A stretch of DNA of 35,195 nucleotides, taken from the IMG/VR virus record IMGVR_UViG_3300025155_000021, positions 1 to 35,195 of that record; one strand, given 5' to 3'. Shown in pieces: positions 7,439-14,245 of this stretch. The stretch's first letter is position 1. Each line of letters opens with the position of its first letter. A program made the translations under genes and the position numbers. Origin of the DNA: a virus. The notes below the pieces were generated by a model, which did no database searches, was not told the DNA's origin, and worked only from the letters and a program-made list of their open reading frames with translations.

Positions 7439-8095
7439 TTATAGTAAGTACCCCATTTCCTGCATGAACTGGATCGGATCTTTCCCCTGCTTTTTTAGGT
7501 TGCATGTTGGACACGTCGCCTGAATGTTTCCATCGGCATTCTTCCCTCCACGGGAAAGGGGCACAATGTGGTCCAAATGGTATCCGGTTTCCTTTAGATT
7601 CTTTTTACAAATGGCGCATTTGCCCCTCTGTAAAGCAATTAACTTCTCAGACAATCCGGCAGAAAGTTTCCCTCCGCACTCCTTTTCTTTCGCCCGCCGG
7701 TTGTGTGCCCGTAATTTTCCAAGCTCCGGGTTTGCCTTTCTGTATTCGGCTTCCTTTTTCTTTATCTTTTCTTTATTAGCCGTCCGGTATGTCCGTTTAT
7801 AAACTGCCGCCTTTTTTGGGTTGGCTTTATTCCATTTATCGCGACGATCCTTTTCTTTGTGTGGGTTAGCCTTGCTCCACGCAGATTTATATTCTTTAAC
7901 CTTCTCGGGGTTATTTTTTTCCCATTCTGATTTTTTCTCCCTTATTCTTTCGGCGTTCTTAATTCTCCATGCCGCAGTGAGGGCTTTTGACCTGTCCTTA
8001 TTTTTTGCCTTCCATGCTGCGTTGCAAGCTTTCACCTTCTCTGGGTTTGCAGCCCGGTATGCGGCCCAGTATTCCCTCGCTTTTTCTTTGCTCAA
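7439..8095 (-). CDS. HNH endonuclease with basic repeat region
   Basis: The 218-residue product has two parts. Residues 1-130 are about ten repeats of 11-13 residues around the consensus A-W/Y-x-x-x-N-P-E-K-V/I, very rich in Lys, and probably form a long DNA-binding helix array. Residues 140-210 are an HNH nuclease: GKCAICKKN, then HLDHIVPLSRGG, then CPTCNLKKQG. The start is a TTG at 8095. The gene lies between a methyltransferase gene and a small gene whose 5' end looks damaged, and it is more AT-rich than the flanks. These are signs of a free-standing homing endonuclease. Confidence 0.85.
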   Translation of the reverse strand: MSKEKAREYWAAYRAANPEKVKACNAAWKAKNKDRSKALTAAWRIKNAERIREKKSEWEKNNPEKVKEYKSAWSKANPHKEKDRRDKWNKANPKKAAVYKRTYRTANKEKIKKKEAEYRKANPELGKLRAHNRRAKEKECGGKLSAGLSEKLIALQRGKCAICKKNLKETGYHLDHIVPLSRGGKNADGNIQATCPTCNLKKQGKDPIQFMQEMGYLL

Positions 8096-8142
8096 AACGC
8101 ATCCCCCTCGGCGGCGAAGATGTAGGCGTAGTGCCAGATCAT
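8092..8142 (-). other. 16-codon ORF, possible remnant of a gene split by the HNH gene
   Basis: An ATG at 8142 overlaps the methyltransferase stop (ATGA) and opens a frame encoding MIWHYAYIFAAEGDAF, which ends at the HNH start. Its HYAYIF core resembles HLYFYIF, encoded just before the small gene at 7290-7409. It may be the original 5' end of that gene, now separated from it, or simply a coupling peptide. Confidence 0.35.
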
Positions 8143-9137
8143 TCCGCCACGGCCTTGCTTAATTCCTCCGCCTGCGCGGTTTCGAAGAGGGTCTTTTGTT
8201 CCTTGTCCTCATCCGTTGCGGCTCGGCGGACGTTCTTCACCGCCTGCCGGTAATAGGAGGGCTTGAGTTCCACACCTACCCCGCGCCGCCCCATCCGAAC
8301 CGCCGAATAGACTTCGGATCCCACGCCCATAAACGGGGTGATAACGGTTTCGCCCGGGTTCGACCACAGGGTAATCACGCGGTCGATCACGTCGAGCTGC
8401 AGCGGGTGGACGTGTTTCTCGTCTTCGGAATCCCGCGCCGCCTTGAAAGGGAGGACGCGGGAGATTCGCACGTCATCCCAAAACGCTGAGGCGTACTGTC
8501 TCCATATCCAGTGCGAAAACCGGTTCTCAATCTGGTTCCCGGCCCATCCCCTGTATTTCAATAACTCGTGAGGATGCTTCCGCTCCCCGGCGTACTCCAT
8601 CAACCCGGTCGGATGTGCGATCGGAACCTTGTTCTCGCCATTCTTTCGGAACACCAGCAGGTAATCGGCGGACGCAACGGAACACCGGGAGGAATCCTCC
8701 ACGATGGTTTTATGCGCGAGGTTCTTCGCCATCGTGCGGTTGCGAACCCCGAGGGGTTCTTTCCAGACCGCATACCGGGCGATGTACCTGAACCCCTCTC
8801 GCTCATGTAGCCGGATGATGTCTCCGGGGAAATCCGTCAGGTAATCCGTCCCACAATTTCCCGAGGGTATGTCCATGCAATGCACCGCCGTCATCCGCCC
8901 GGGCAGGGTGATACGGAACAGTTCGCGCACGGCGAAGGTGTAGTGCTCGAAAAATTCCTCATAGTTGCGGCAGTTCGACAAGTCGCGCTCATTCGATGAA
9001 TACTGGAATAATCCGCAAAAAGGCGGACTGTATAAAGATAAATGGATGGATTCACTTGGAAGTGTGGGCAATATCTCACAACAATCCCCACAATAAATTG
9101 CATACCGATCTGTGATTTCTTGGTCTAATATATTCAC
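8139..9137 (-). CDS. Site-specific DNA methyltransferase, N4-cytosine/N6-adenine type
   Basis: The 332-residue product is a beta-class amino-methyltransferase. The catalytic motif IV is SPPF near residue 38 (HLSLYSPPFCGLFQYS). The SAM-binding motif I comes late (VITPFMGVGSEVYSAVRMGRRGVGVELKPSYY, about 265-296), the order that defines this class. The S-P-P-F form is common in N4-cytosine enzymes, but N6-adenine cannot be excluded. The target-recognition region lies between the motifs. The GTG start at 9137 overlaps the stop of the endonuclease VII-like gene. No partner restriction endonuclease is visible, so it most likely protects phage DNA from host restriction. Confidence 0.9.
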   Translation of the reverse strand: MNILDQEITDRYAIYCGDCCEILPTLPSESIHLSLYSPPFCGLFQYSSNERDLSNCRNYEEFFEHYTFAVRELFRITLPGRMTAVHCMDIPSGNCGTDYLTDFPGDIIRLHEREGFRYIARYAVWKEPLGVRNRTMAKNLAHKTIVEDSSRCSVASADYLLVFRKNGENKVPIAHPTGLMEYAGERKHPHELLKYRGWAGNQIENRFSHWIWRQYASAFWDDVRISRVLPFKAARDSEDEKHVHPLQLDVIDRVITLWSNPGETVITPFMGVGSEVYSAVRMGRRGVGVELKPSYYRQAVKNVRRAATDEDKEQKTLFETAQAEELSKAVAE

Positions 9138-9679
9138 TGGCTTGTCCTTTCCTGATTTATATAATGTGCCGCCCGAATCATCCGTTCTGGGTTATCCTTG
9201 AATTGCCCCAGCCCAGCATTGCATCCAGAACACAACAGCCCACGCACGACGCCTGTTTGGTGATTGTGGTCTACTACTAAGACCTTCTCTGTAGATGTTT
9301 TGCATATGGCGCACACTCCGCCTTGATCTTCAAAAAGTGCATTGTATTCCGCCAGCGATATCCCAAATTCAGCGCGGAGATATTGGTCGCGGTAGCGTTC
9401 CGGGTTTGCCTTTCTCCAGGCACTCATGGCGCTTATATGGCGATTAGGGTCTTGACGGTATCGCTCTCTCATATATGCGTTCCTCTGCTCCCTCATGTGT
9501 TCCCGGTAGATGGCCCCAACGGCCAATTTGCGGTCCCTGTTGTTCGCACCCCAACAGCGCGACCGCTCCTTTACGACCTCCCTATTTGCTATATATTCAT
9601 TGCGCTTTCGCTCGCGAATTCGTTCTTGATTCAATTCGCGATACCGCTTGTGATATTCGGGGTTATAGCTCATAACCAA
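9134..9679 (-). CDS. Endonuclease VII-like HNH nuclease
   Basis: The 181-residue product ends in a recombination-endonuclease-VII type HNH domain: FEDQGGVCAICKTS, then VVDHNHQTGVVRGLLCSGCNAGLGQFKDNPERMIRAAHYI. These give the zinc-binding CxxC pairs and the DHxH catalytic motif. The N-terminal 110 residues are Arg-rich repeats (YRELNQERIRERKRN, MRERYRQDPNRHISAMSAWRKANPERY) of the same kind as in the HNH gene at 7439-8095. It overlaps the SF2 helicase gene by ten bases. Phage endonuclease VII homologues cut Holliday junctions during packaging, but many relatives are homing enzymes; the repeat region favours homing. Confidence 0.85.
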   Translation of the reverse strand: MVMSYNPEYHKRYRELNQERIRERKRNEYIANREVVKERSRCWGANNRDRKLAVGAIYREHMREQRNAYMRERYRQDPNRHISAMSAWRKANPERYRDQYLRAEFGISLAEYNALFEDQGGVCAICKTSTEKVLVVDHNHQTGVVRGLLCSGCNAGLGQFKDNPERMIRAAHYINQERTSQ

Positions 9680-11061
9680 TGCGGGACACTTGCATCAGAC
9701 GTGAAAGCGGTGACTCGCTTAACACCGACCGCTTGGTTCATGTTAGCCACCAGATTTGTAAACATACGATCGGCTGCTTGCTGTTTTCTTTGCATGTTTT
9801 TCAGCACACCTCGTTCACCCTCTGTCGTGATAATGTCGACCGTTACCTTTTCCGTCTGTCCAAACCGATAACACCGTCTAACTCCTTGGTAGTACTGTTC
9901 GTAACTGTGCGATGGGAAGAAGGTTACGTGGGCGCAATTTTGGAGATTCAACCCCCACGCCCCTATAACCGGCTTGCAGACCATCACCCGCAGTTGGCCT
10001 GATGCGAACGCGAGGAACTTTTCCTCCTTCGCCTCATCCGAATCTGCACCGCTTACCTGTTCCGCGTCCGGGATGATATCCGCAAGGCGGTCGCCCTCAC
10101 GGTTTAAGTGACACCATACGAGGGCGGGTTTGCCGGTATCGTTTACAAGTCCCGCAACCTTGTCGCATCGCTCCGTGATTGTGCGGCGTCTTTCCTCGCG
10201 CTGCTCGTACAGGCCAATGGCCGGCAAGGAAAACAGCATCCCGTCCGGTGCGGTGTTCGTGTCCACAAGGTGCTCATTCTCGGTCAGCGGCGGGAGAATG
10301 AATTTCCCGTCATCGAACCCGAGGTCGGATGGGCGCCGCATCGCCCGCGCCCATGAGGAAACCCACCGCCAGAACGGGATCTCGGCGTGGCCTTTCAGAC
10401 GCCACTTGGCCCGCTCATCAAGGGATGCGAAGTTCTGTCCGCGGTGGCGGTAAACGGTCGGGCGGATTGTGTTCTGTTCGTTCTTGAAGAACCGCCCGAG
10501 CATATCCATGTACCCGAGTTCTCCGAGGGCCTCGGAGGACGTGCCGAGTTCAATGTAATCATTCGGCGCGGCGGTGGCCGTGCAAAGTAGCCGATACCGG
10601 ACCTTCCGCATGAAATCCGTGACCGCCACTTTCGTGGCCCCCTCGAAAGATTTTAGGATGCTGGACTCATCGCAAACGACGCCCGCGAAGTCCTTCGGGT
10701 CGAAGTAATGCAGGCGCTCGTAATTTGTCACAATGATCCCGGGGAATAACTTTCCGTCGCCGGATCGGTGCGCCTCGATTCCGAACTTCTCCGCCTCGCG
10801 GATCGTCTGCGCGGATACGGCCAGCGGAGTGAGGATCAGGACGCGGGCGTTTTCCTTGCAGACGATGTTCTCCGCCCATACCAACTGCATCGGGGTTTTC
10901 CCCATCCCGCAGTCACAATACAGCGCCGCCTTCCCCTTGAGGATAGCCCATTCGAGAAGTGCCACCTGGAAATCGAACAGGAAATCCGGCATCCATACCG
11001 GATCGAACCCGTCGGTGGATCCCAACTGTGATTTCCTGTCCAGAAACTCCGCGTATTCCAC
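9670..11061 (-). CDS. SF2 (SNF2/DEAD-like) helicase
   Basis: The 463-residue product is a superfamily 2 helicase of the kind common in phage early operons. It has motif I GMGKT (52-56), motif Ia LILTPLAVSAQT, motif II DESS (131-134), motif III LLCTATAAPND and the C-terminal lobe with VWCHLNREGDRL, VMVCKPVIGAWGLNLQNC and motif VI YYQGVRRCYRFGQ. The RFGQ ending is typical of SNF2-like ATPases. The GTG start overlaps the TAG of the upstream 58-codon gene (TAGTG). It probably acts in replication or recombination; the exact partner is unknown. Confidence 0.88.
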   Translation of the reverse strand: MEYAEFLDRKSQLGSTDGFDPVWMPDFLFDFQVALLEWAILKGKAALYCDCGMGKTPMQLVWAENIVCKENARVLILTPLAVSAQTIREAEKFGIEAHRSGDGKLFPGIIVTNYERLHYFDPKDFAGVVCDESSILKSFEGATKVAVTDFMRKVRYRLLCTATAAPNDYIELGTSSEALGELGYMDMLGRFFKNEQNTIRPTVYRHRGQNFASLDERAKWRLKGHAEIPFWRWVSSWARAMRRPSDLGFDDGKFILPPLTENEHLVDTNTAPDGMLFSLPAIGLYEQREERRRTITERCDKVAGLVNDTGKPALVWCHLNREGDRLADIIPDAEQVSGADSDEAKEEKFLAFASGQLRVMVCKPVIGAWGLNLQNCAHVTFFPSHSYEQYYQGVRRCYRFGQTEKVTVDIITTEGERGVLKNMQRKQQAADRMFTNLVANMNQAVGVKRVTAFTSDASVPHWL

Positions 11062-11237
11062 TATCCCCTCCCCCTCGGATACCGCTCGATCCTCTCGTCC
11101 ATCTCCCGGGCGATGGCCCGGATGCGCTCCTGCCGGTCGATGTCATCTTCGATGCGGGACAGGCGCTCGCTCATGTCCGGACACGCAATCAGGATGCAGC
11201 GCAGCCGCCAATCGGGGCAGGATGTATTACATATCAT
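11061..11237 (-). CDS. Small Cys- and Arg-rich protein, 58 aa
   Basis: The ATG at 11237 opens MICNTSCPDWRLRCILIACPDM, followed by a charged helix (SERLSRIEDDIDRQERIRAIAREMDERIERY). Four Cys residues at the N-terminus could bind zinc. The stop overlaps the helicase GTG by one base, so translation is coupled. The function is unknown. Confidence 0.6.
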   Translation of the reverse strand: MICNTSCPDWRLRCILIACPDMSERLSRIEDDIDRQERIRAIAREMDERIERYPRGRG

Positions 11238-11337
11238 TTACAGCCCCCCATCCGCTGGCCCGCGCCAGCCGTGCGTTTGCGGAGCCTACGTCCTGCAACC
11301 CGCGTGTATCAAGGCTTTGCGGGCCACCGGCTTTCAT
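11227..11337 (-). CDS. Small ORF, first gene of the leftward operon, 36 aa
   Basis: The ATG at 11337 has a strong GGGAGG site eight bases upstream. The product starts MKAGGPQSLDTRGLQDVGS and ends in an Ala/Arg-rich helix (ANARLARASGWGAVND). It overlaps the next gene by 11 bases. It would be the promoter-proximal gene of the replication operon. No homologue is recognised. Confidence 0.5.
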   Translation of the reverse strand: MKAGGPQSLDTRGLQDVGSANARLARASGWGAVNDM

Positions 11338-11486
11338 GCCGCTATCCTCCCTGCGCCCGCTTTCCTTCCACCCGTAAGTGATTGATTGTAAAAGGAATTA
11401 AAAATATCTTGCCCGCAGGAATAATATGTATTGACATTGTTATGACGACATGAGACTATGGAGGCAACAAAGCGGGAGGTGACGAG
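11338..11486. promoter_or_regulatory. Divergent control region between the leftward operon and the small rightward operon
   Basis: This 149-base, AT-rich stretch separates genes read in opposite directions. Reading right it has TTGACA (11431-11436), 17 bases, then GACTAT (11454-11459) preceded by TGA, an extended -10 feature, and a GGGAGGT site at 11474-11480 before the ATG at 11487. Reading left I see only weak -10-like AT runs (TATTAT around 11421-11426). The rightward promoter is a good candidate; a leftward one must lie here but cannot be pinpointed. Confidence 0.5.
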
Positions 11487-11876
11487 ATGACGATCAAGTG
11501 GACGACCCCCAGGGGTAGCGCGGTGGAGCTGGAGCTTATAACCTCCGAGACGATCAGCGCAGACGGGGACAAGGTCAAGACGCCTTGCTATAAATTGGAG
11601 TGCCGGGTACTCACGGCGCCGAAGCTGTGCCTGCACGCTCCAACCATCGTGACACATCCTGTCGCCGGCCTGTGCCTGCGCGAGATTGTCTGTGGCCGCG
11701 AGACGCTTGTGCCGGTCACCGCCGAGGTCGCAGATGCAGTTACGGCGATGGTCAATGAGTATCGCGCCGAGATGGACCGCCGTAACGCCGAGTGGATCAA
11801 AGGTGTGCGCGAGTACGACGCGCACACCGCCCGGATGCGCCGGGCCGGGTATTGTGATGACCCGAACGCCGGGTAA
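11487..11876 (+). CDS. Hypothetical protein, 129 aa
   Basis: The ATG follows GGGAGGT at the best spacing. The first 60 residues are beta-rich (MTIKWTTPRGSAVELELITSE, then CYKLECRVLTAPKLCLH). A metal-site-like cluster of Cys and His follows (CLHAPTIVTHPVAGLCLREIVCGRE). The last 50 residues form a charged helix (AVTAMVNEYRAEMDRRNAEWIKG). Proteins opening with K-W-TTPRG are widespread in bacterial mobile elements but uncharacterised. It is the first of two genes on this short rightward operon. Confidence 0.65.
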   Translation: MTIKWTTPRGSAVELELITSETISADGDKVKTPCYKLECRVLTAPKLCLHAPTIVTHPVAGLCLREIVCGRETLVPVTAEVADAVTAMVNEYRAEMDRRNAEWIKGVREYDAHTARMRRAGYCDDPNAG

Positions 11877-11900
11877 ACCCCCAACCGATAGGAGGACATC

Positions 11901-12245
11901 ATGTACGGTATCCAGCAGAGACGGCACTACTACACCGGCACGCTCAATGTCATCGAGGGTTGGCACTGGATCGGCCTGTACCACGATCAGCCCGACGAGT
12001 ACCGGAGCATCGCGGCGGCCCGGGAGCGCATCCGGGAGATGGAGACATCCACCCACGAGACGGCACATGGAGAGTACGCCCGTCCGGATTATCGCGTCCG
12101 CAACATCAAATCTCGCCGGACGGGATGGATCCAGGTCCGCGTTACCATCGCGGAGTCCGACGATATCTCCACCCTCGCCGCGGAATCCGGCAAGACCGTC
12201 TCCGAGTACGTCCGCGACCGGGCACTCCGCAAGCCCGTCAAGTAG
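11901..12245 (+). CDS. Hypothetical protein with C-terminal ribbon-helix-helix-like domain
   Basis: The 114-residue product has an N-terminal aromatic-rich part (YYTGTLNVIEGWHWIGLY), a helix (YRSIAAARERIREME) and a basic C-terminus, WIQVRVTIAESDDISTLAAESGKTVSEYVRDRAL. That C-terminus reads as a ribbon-helix-helix fold: one strand (QVRVTI) and two helices, the second being the typical T-V-S-E-Y-V-R-D-R-A-L. This suggests DNA binding, perhaps as a regulator of the divergent operons. GGAGGACATC precedes the ATG. It ends 29 bases before the converging methyltransferase gene. Confidence 0.65.
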   Translation: MYGIQQRRHYYTGTLNVIEGWHWIGLYHDQPDEYRSIAAARERIREMETSTHETAHGEYARPDYRVRNIKSRRTGWIQVRVTIAESDDISTLAAESGKTVSEYVRDRALRKPVK

Positions 12246-12274
12246 ATCGGGGCATTGGGAGCAGGGCATCGGAT

Positions 12275-12826
12275 TCATCCCCATTGCTCCGCCATCGCGT
12301 CGGCGATGCCCTGTAGTGTGCGGCTCCTGTTCTTCCAGCGATTTGGCCCTGGTGGTTCGCGGTGTACCCGGTTGTCGCGGCCCTCCACAATCTTCGTCGG
12401 CACAAGTTTCGGCAGGTTCTTTAGCCATAAGCATGTGGCCTTAGTCTCGGGATGGCCGAACATCCACGGCTGAATGATCTGATCGGGCTTGCGTATACGC
12501 GTGCTGATGATGGAGATGGGGTTCTCCAAGGCGATGCGCGGGATCGGAGCGTCGAGAAGAAAGTGGACAAACTCCAAGGCCTCTTCCTGCTCGCACTCCT
12601 TGCCCTTGAACCACCGCGCTCCGCTGACGGCAAGGTGGGTACACGGAGGGTGGGCGATCAACAGTTGCCAGCCGCGACCTTCGATGTAATCCAGAACGTC
12701 GCCCTCAAGGTGCCGTTCTCCGAACGCCTCGGACGGGAGGATGTCGCAGGACCATGCGTCATGGCCGCGATCCAGGAAGGCGTCACGGACGATGCCCGAA
12801 AACTCGCAGGCCACTAACACCCTCAT
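12275..12826 (-). CDS. C5-cytosine methyltransferase-like protein
   Basis: The 183-residue product starts MRVLVACEFSGIVRDAFLDRGHDAWSCDILPSE, which matches the SAM-binding motifs I-II of C5 methyltransferases. It continues with WQLLIAHPPCTHLAVSGARWF, a motif IV with the catalytic PPC Cys, and IALENPISI, the ENP of motif VI. At 183 residues it is about half the size of a full enzyme and lacks motifs VIII-X, but this compact form is common in phages. It may methylate DNA alone, need a partner, or have another role on DNA. It is the last gene of the repressor operon. Confidence 0.8.
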   Translation of the reverse strand: MRVLVACEFSGIVRDAFLDRGHDAWSCDILPSEAFGERHLEGDVLDYIEGRGWQLLIAHPPCTHLAVSGARWFKGKECEQEEALEFVHFLLDAPIPRIALENPISIISTRIRKPDQIIQPWMFGHPETKATCLWLKNLPKLVPTKIVEGRDNRVHREPPGPNRWKNRSRTLQGIADAMAEQWG

Positions 12827-12845
12827 CTCCTCGCCCTTTCGCAGG

Positions 12846-13073
12846 TCATCGGGCGGGGGCCAGCATCATTTCCGGGGACTTCGGCCTTACCGCGTCCTCA
12901 ACGTCCTGCGCGATCCTCCATTGCTCCGAGGTGGCCTCAGACCATTTGACCGCCCTCGTCGTCCCGCATGGACAATTCCAGAGTATCAACGCAGGTTCAT
13001 CTTTCAGCCCGCGTTGCAAGCCGATAATCGTTGGGCTTTCAGTTATGCGTCCGCAACAATTACAGGGTTGCAT
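12846..13073 (-). CDS. Small zinc-binding protein, 75 aa
   Basis: Two Cys clusters, CNCCGR near the start and WNCPCGTTRAV in the middle, form a zinc ribbon; the rest is helical (SEATSEQWRIAQDVEDAV). The ATG at 13073 overlaps the end of the HNH gene by 14 bases. The frame is open further upstream, but that part lies inside the HNH gene and does not look coding. The function is unknown. Confidence 0.6.
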   Translation of the reverse strand: MQPCNCCGRITESPTIIGLQRGLKDEPALILWNCPCGTTRAVKWSEATSEQWRIAQDVEDAVRPKSPEMMLAPAR

Positions 13074-13635
13074 ATGGTTTAATTGTTCTCCTCTGGTCCT
13101 TGATTGACCTCTTGTGAGCCCAGTGTCTTCCCTTACGGCACATGTCATGATTGTTGTCTGTGAGTGTTCCAAGCCATAAGTGTTTTGGATTTACGCAGGC
13201 GGGGTTGTCACATTTGTGAAGCACATTAAATCCATAAGGAATTGGGCCAAAACAGAAAATCCATGAATACCGGTGCGATAGAATAATCTTATTCCCGTTC
13301 AAACCAAAACAACCGTATCCCTTGGGATTTTTATAGGCTATCCAATTCCAACACTCGCTTTCCTCTTCGCCCTTTTTCACCTTTATCCAAAATCTTGATT
13401 CAATGGAACAGCGATTCATCATGTTATGTCCAGTGATAAACTGCTTATTTCTTCCGTTTATGACTGTTGTTTTTCCTCCGCAACCGCATTCACATAGAGT
13501 AGGAGTTGGTTGTCTGAATTTTACCTTTTGTTGGTGGCCACACAGGAAGCGCTTCTCCTGTCCTTTTATACCGCCCCGTTTGTCAGTGTATTTATAAACG
13601 CCAGTTTCCCCGCCGCATCCGCATTCGCACTTCAT
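13060..13635 (-). CDS. HNH homing-type endonuclease with zinc knuckles
   Basis: The 191-residue product starts with two related zinc knuckles, CECGCGGETGVYKY...FLCGHQQK and CECGCGGKTTVINGRNKQFITGHN, then has an HNH_3-type nuclease: ESECWNWIAYKNPKGYGCFGL, HRYSWIFCFGPIPYGFNVLHKCDNPACVNPKHLWLGTLTDN. The HNH_3 core is known from free-standing and intron-encoded homing enzymes. I chose the ATG at 13635 because it shares ATGA with the ribbon-helix-helix gene; the frame is open to 13758, but that part overlaps the upstream gene. The gene is clearly AT-richer than its neighbours, so it is a likely recent arrival. Confidence 0.85.
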   Translation of the reverse strand: MKCECGCGGETGVYKYTDKRGGIKGQEKRFLCGHQQKVKFRQPTPTLCECGCGGKTTVINGRNKQFITGHNMMNRCSIESRFWIKVKKGEEESECWNWIAYKNPKGYGCFGLNGNKIILSHRYSWIFCFGPIPYGFNVLHKCDNPACVNPKHLWLGTLTDNNHDMCRKGRHWAHKRSIKDQRRTIKPYATL

Positions 13636-13811
13636 GCCCCCGCTTCCTTCCTCTCCACTTCGCGGAGGATGACATTTCTCATCCACACGCTGATGTGTAA
13701 ATCCTGTTTGAGTGCGGCTCGGCAGACGGATTCGAACTCTCTGTCCGACAGGTAACATTGGGCGCTGTTCCTACGCTTCGTTGCAGGGTCGAGGAACTGT
13801 CGGCGGCCCAT
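13632..13811 (-). CDS. Ribbon-helix-helix-like small protein, 59 aa
   Basis: The product starts MGRRQFLDPATKRRNSAQCY and continues LSDREFESVCRAALKQDLHISVWMRNVILREVERK. One strand after a basic arm and two helices, the second with S-V-W-M-R-N-V-I-L-R-E, match a MobC/Arc-like ribbon-helix-helix. The ATG at 13811 follows the repressor stop by one base, so the two are co-translated. It may be a second regulator of the switch. Confidence 0.65.
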   Translation of the reverse strand: MGRRQFLDPATKRRNSAQCYLSDREFESVCRAALKQDLHISVWMRNVILREVERKEAGA

Positions 13812-13812
13812 G

Positions 13813-14028
13813 TCAGGCGGCCGGAGCCTTGCCGTTCTGTTCTGTGACAAGATCCTGCACCCCGACGATTCCCTCCGTGGCCCGTATGATCTTGGCGATG
13901 TTCGTCCCGTCGGGAATGACATCGGGTTCGTCGAGTAGTCGGTACACCGTGGAGAGAGGCACGCCGGAAAGCTCCGCGAAGTCTTTCCGGGTGAGATTGA
14001 GTTTTCCGAGATAGGCGGATAGTTTCAT
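13813..14028 (-). CDS. Small HTH repressor (Cro/CI-like)
   Basis: The 71-residue product is a bare helix-turn-helix protein: MKLSAYLGKLNLTRKDFAELSGVPLSTVYRLLDEP is an XRE-type HTH with the recognition helix PLSTVYRLL. It has no CI-type cleavage domain. The ATG at 14028 lies seven bases after a TATGAT -10 box, so its mRNA would be leaderless, as with lambda cI from PRM. A TTG at 14067 is in frame but lies within the promoter -35. The gene heads a leftward operon with a ribbon-helix-helix protein, HNH nuclease, zinc protein and methyltransferase. It most likely controls the divergent promoters beside it. Confidence 0.8.
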   Translation of the reverse strand: MKLSAYLGKLNLTRKDFAELSGVPLSTVYRLLDEPDVIPDGTNIAKIIRATEGIVGVQDLVTEQNGKAPAA

Positions 14029-14034
14029 GGCGGC

Positions 14035-14064
14035 ATCATACCATTGGCGGAATTTCTCTGTCAA
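14035..14064 (-). promoter_or_regulatory. Strong sigma70-type promoter of the repressor gene
   Basis: On the minus strand TTGACA (14059-14064, perfect) is followed by an 18-base spacer and TATGAT (14035-14040, five of six). The ATG of the repressor starts seven bases after the -10, so the transcript probably begins at or next to the start codon. Confidence 0.75.
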
Positions 14065-14096
14065 CAAGAAAATAATGCTTGCAATCTGATTCCGCC
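14046..14096. promoter_or_regulatory. Operator-like inverted ATTCCGCC arms in the divergent promoters
   Basis: GGCGGAAT (14046-14053) and ATTCCGCC (14089-14096) are exact inverted copies. Each lies in the spacer of one of the two divergent promoters, four to five bases after the -35, in the same orientation relative to its promoter. They are probable binding sites for the repressor encoded at 13813-14028. Confidence 0.5.
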
Positions 14097-14109
14097 CGTG
14101 GAATACTAT
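14079..14109 (+). promoter_or_regulatory. Rightward promoter candidate
   Basis: TTGCAA (14079-14084) and TACTAT (14104-14109) are 19 bases apart; an alternative -10 AATACT gives 17. It faces the long rightward operon and contains one ATTCCGCC arm. The match to consensus is moderate; the divergent layout is the main support. Confidence 0.45.
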
Positions 14110-14116
14110 CCCCAGG

Positions 14117-14245
14117 TTGATCGAACTGGGCTACGGCCCGACGTGGTGCCGGGAGATCGTTCGCAAGCTGCGGATTGCGTCAGGGATCGACGGATCAGGT
14201 GGCGGGGCAAGCCCGGATGCAGTAAGGGATTCGATCTTTGACTGA
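14117..14245 (+). CDS. Possible small first gene of the rightward operon, 42 aa
   Basis: A TTG at 14117 opens a frame with coding-like composition: LIELGYGPTWCREIVRKLRIASG, then SPDAVRDSIFD. It ends one base into the tRNA. The start lies eight bases after the -10 TACTAT and has no ribosome binding site, so it would need leaderless translation from TTG. It occupies the place of cro in a lambdoid map, but no HTH is clear. It may also be non-coding. Confidence 0.3.
   Translation: MIELGYGPTWCREIVRKLRIASGIDGSGGGASPDAVRDSIFD

Noticed and set aside
11334-12434. A 366-codon open frame on the minus strand
   Set aside because: It lies opposite two plus-strand genes with good ribosome binding sites, its residues are low-complexity and it has no start signal. 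It is a GC-rich shadow frame.
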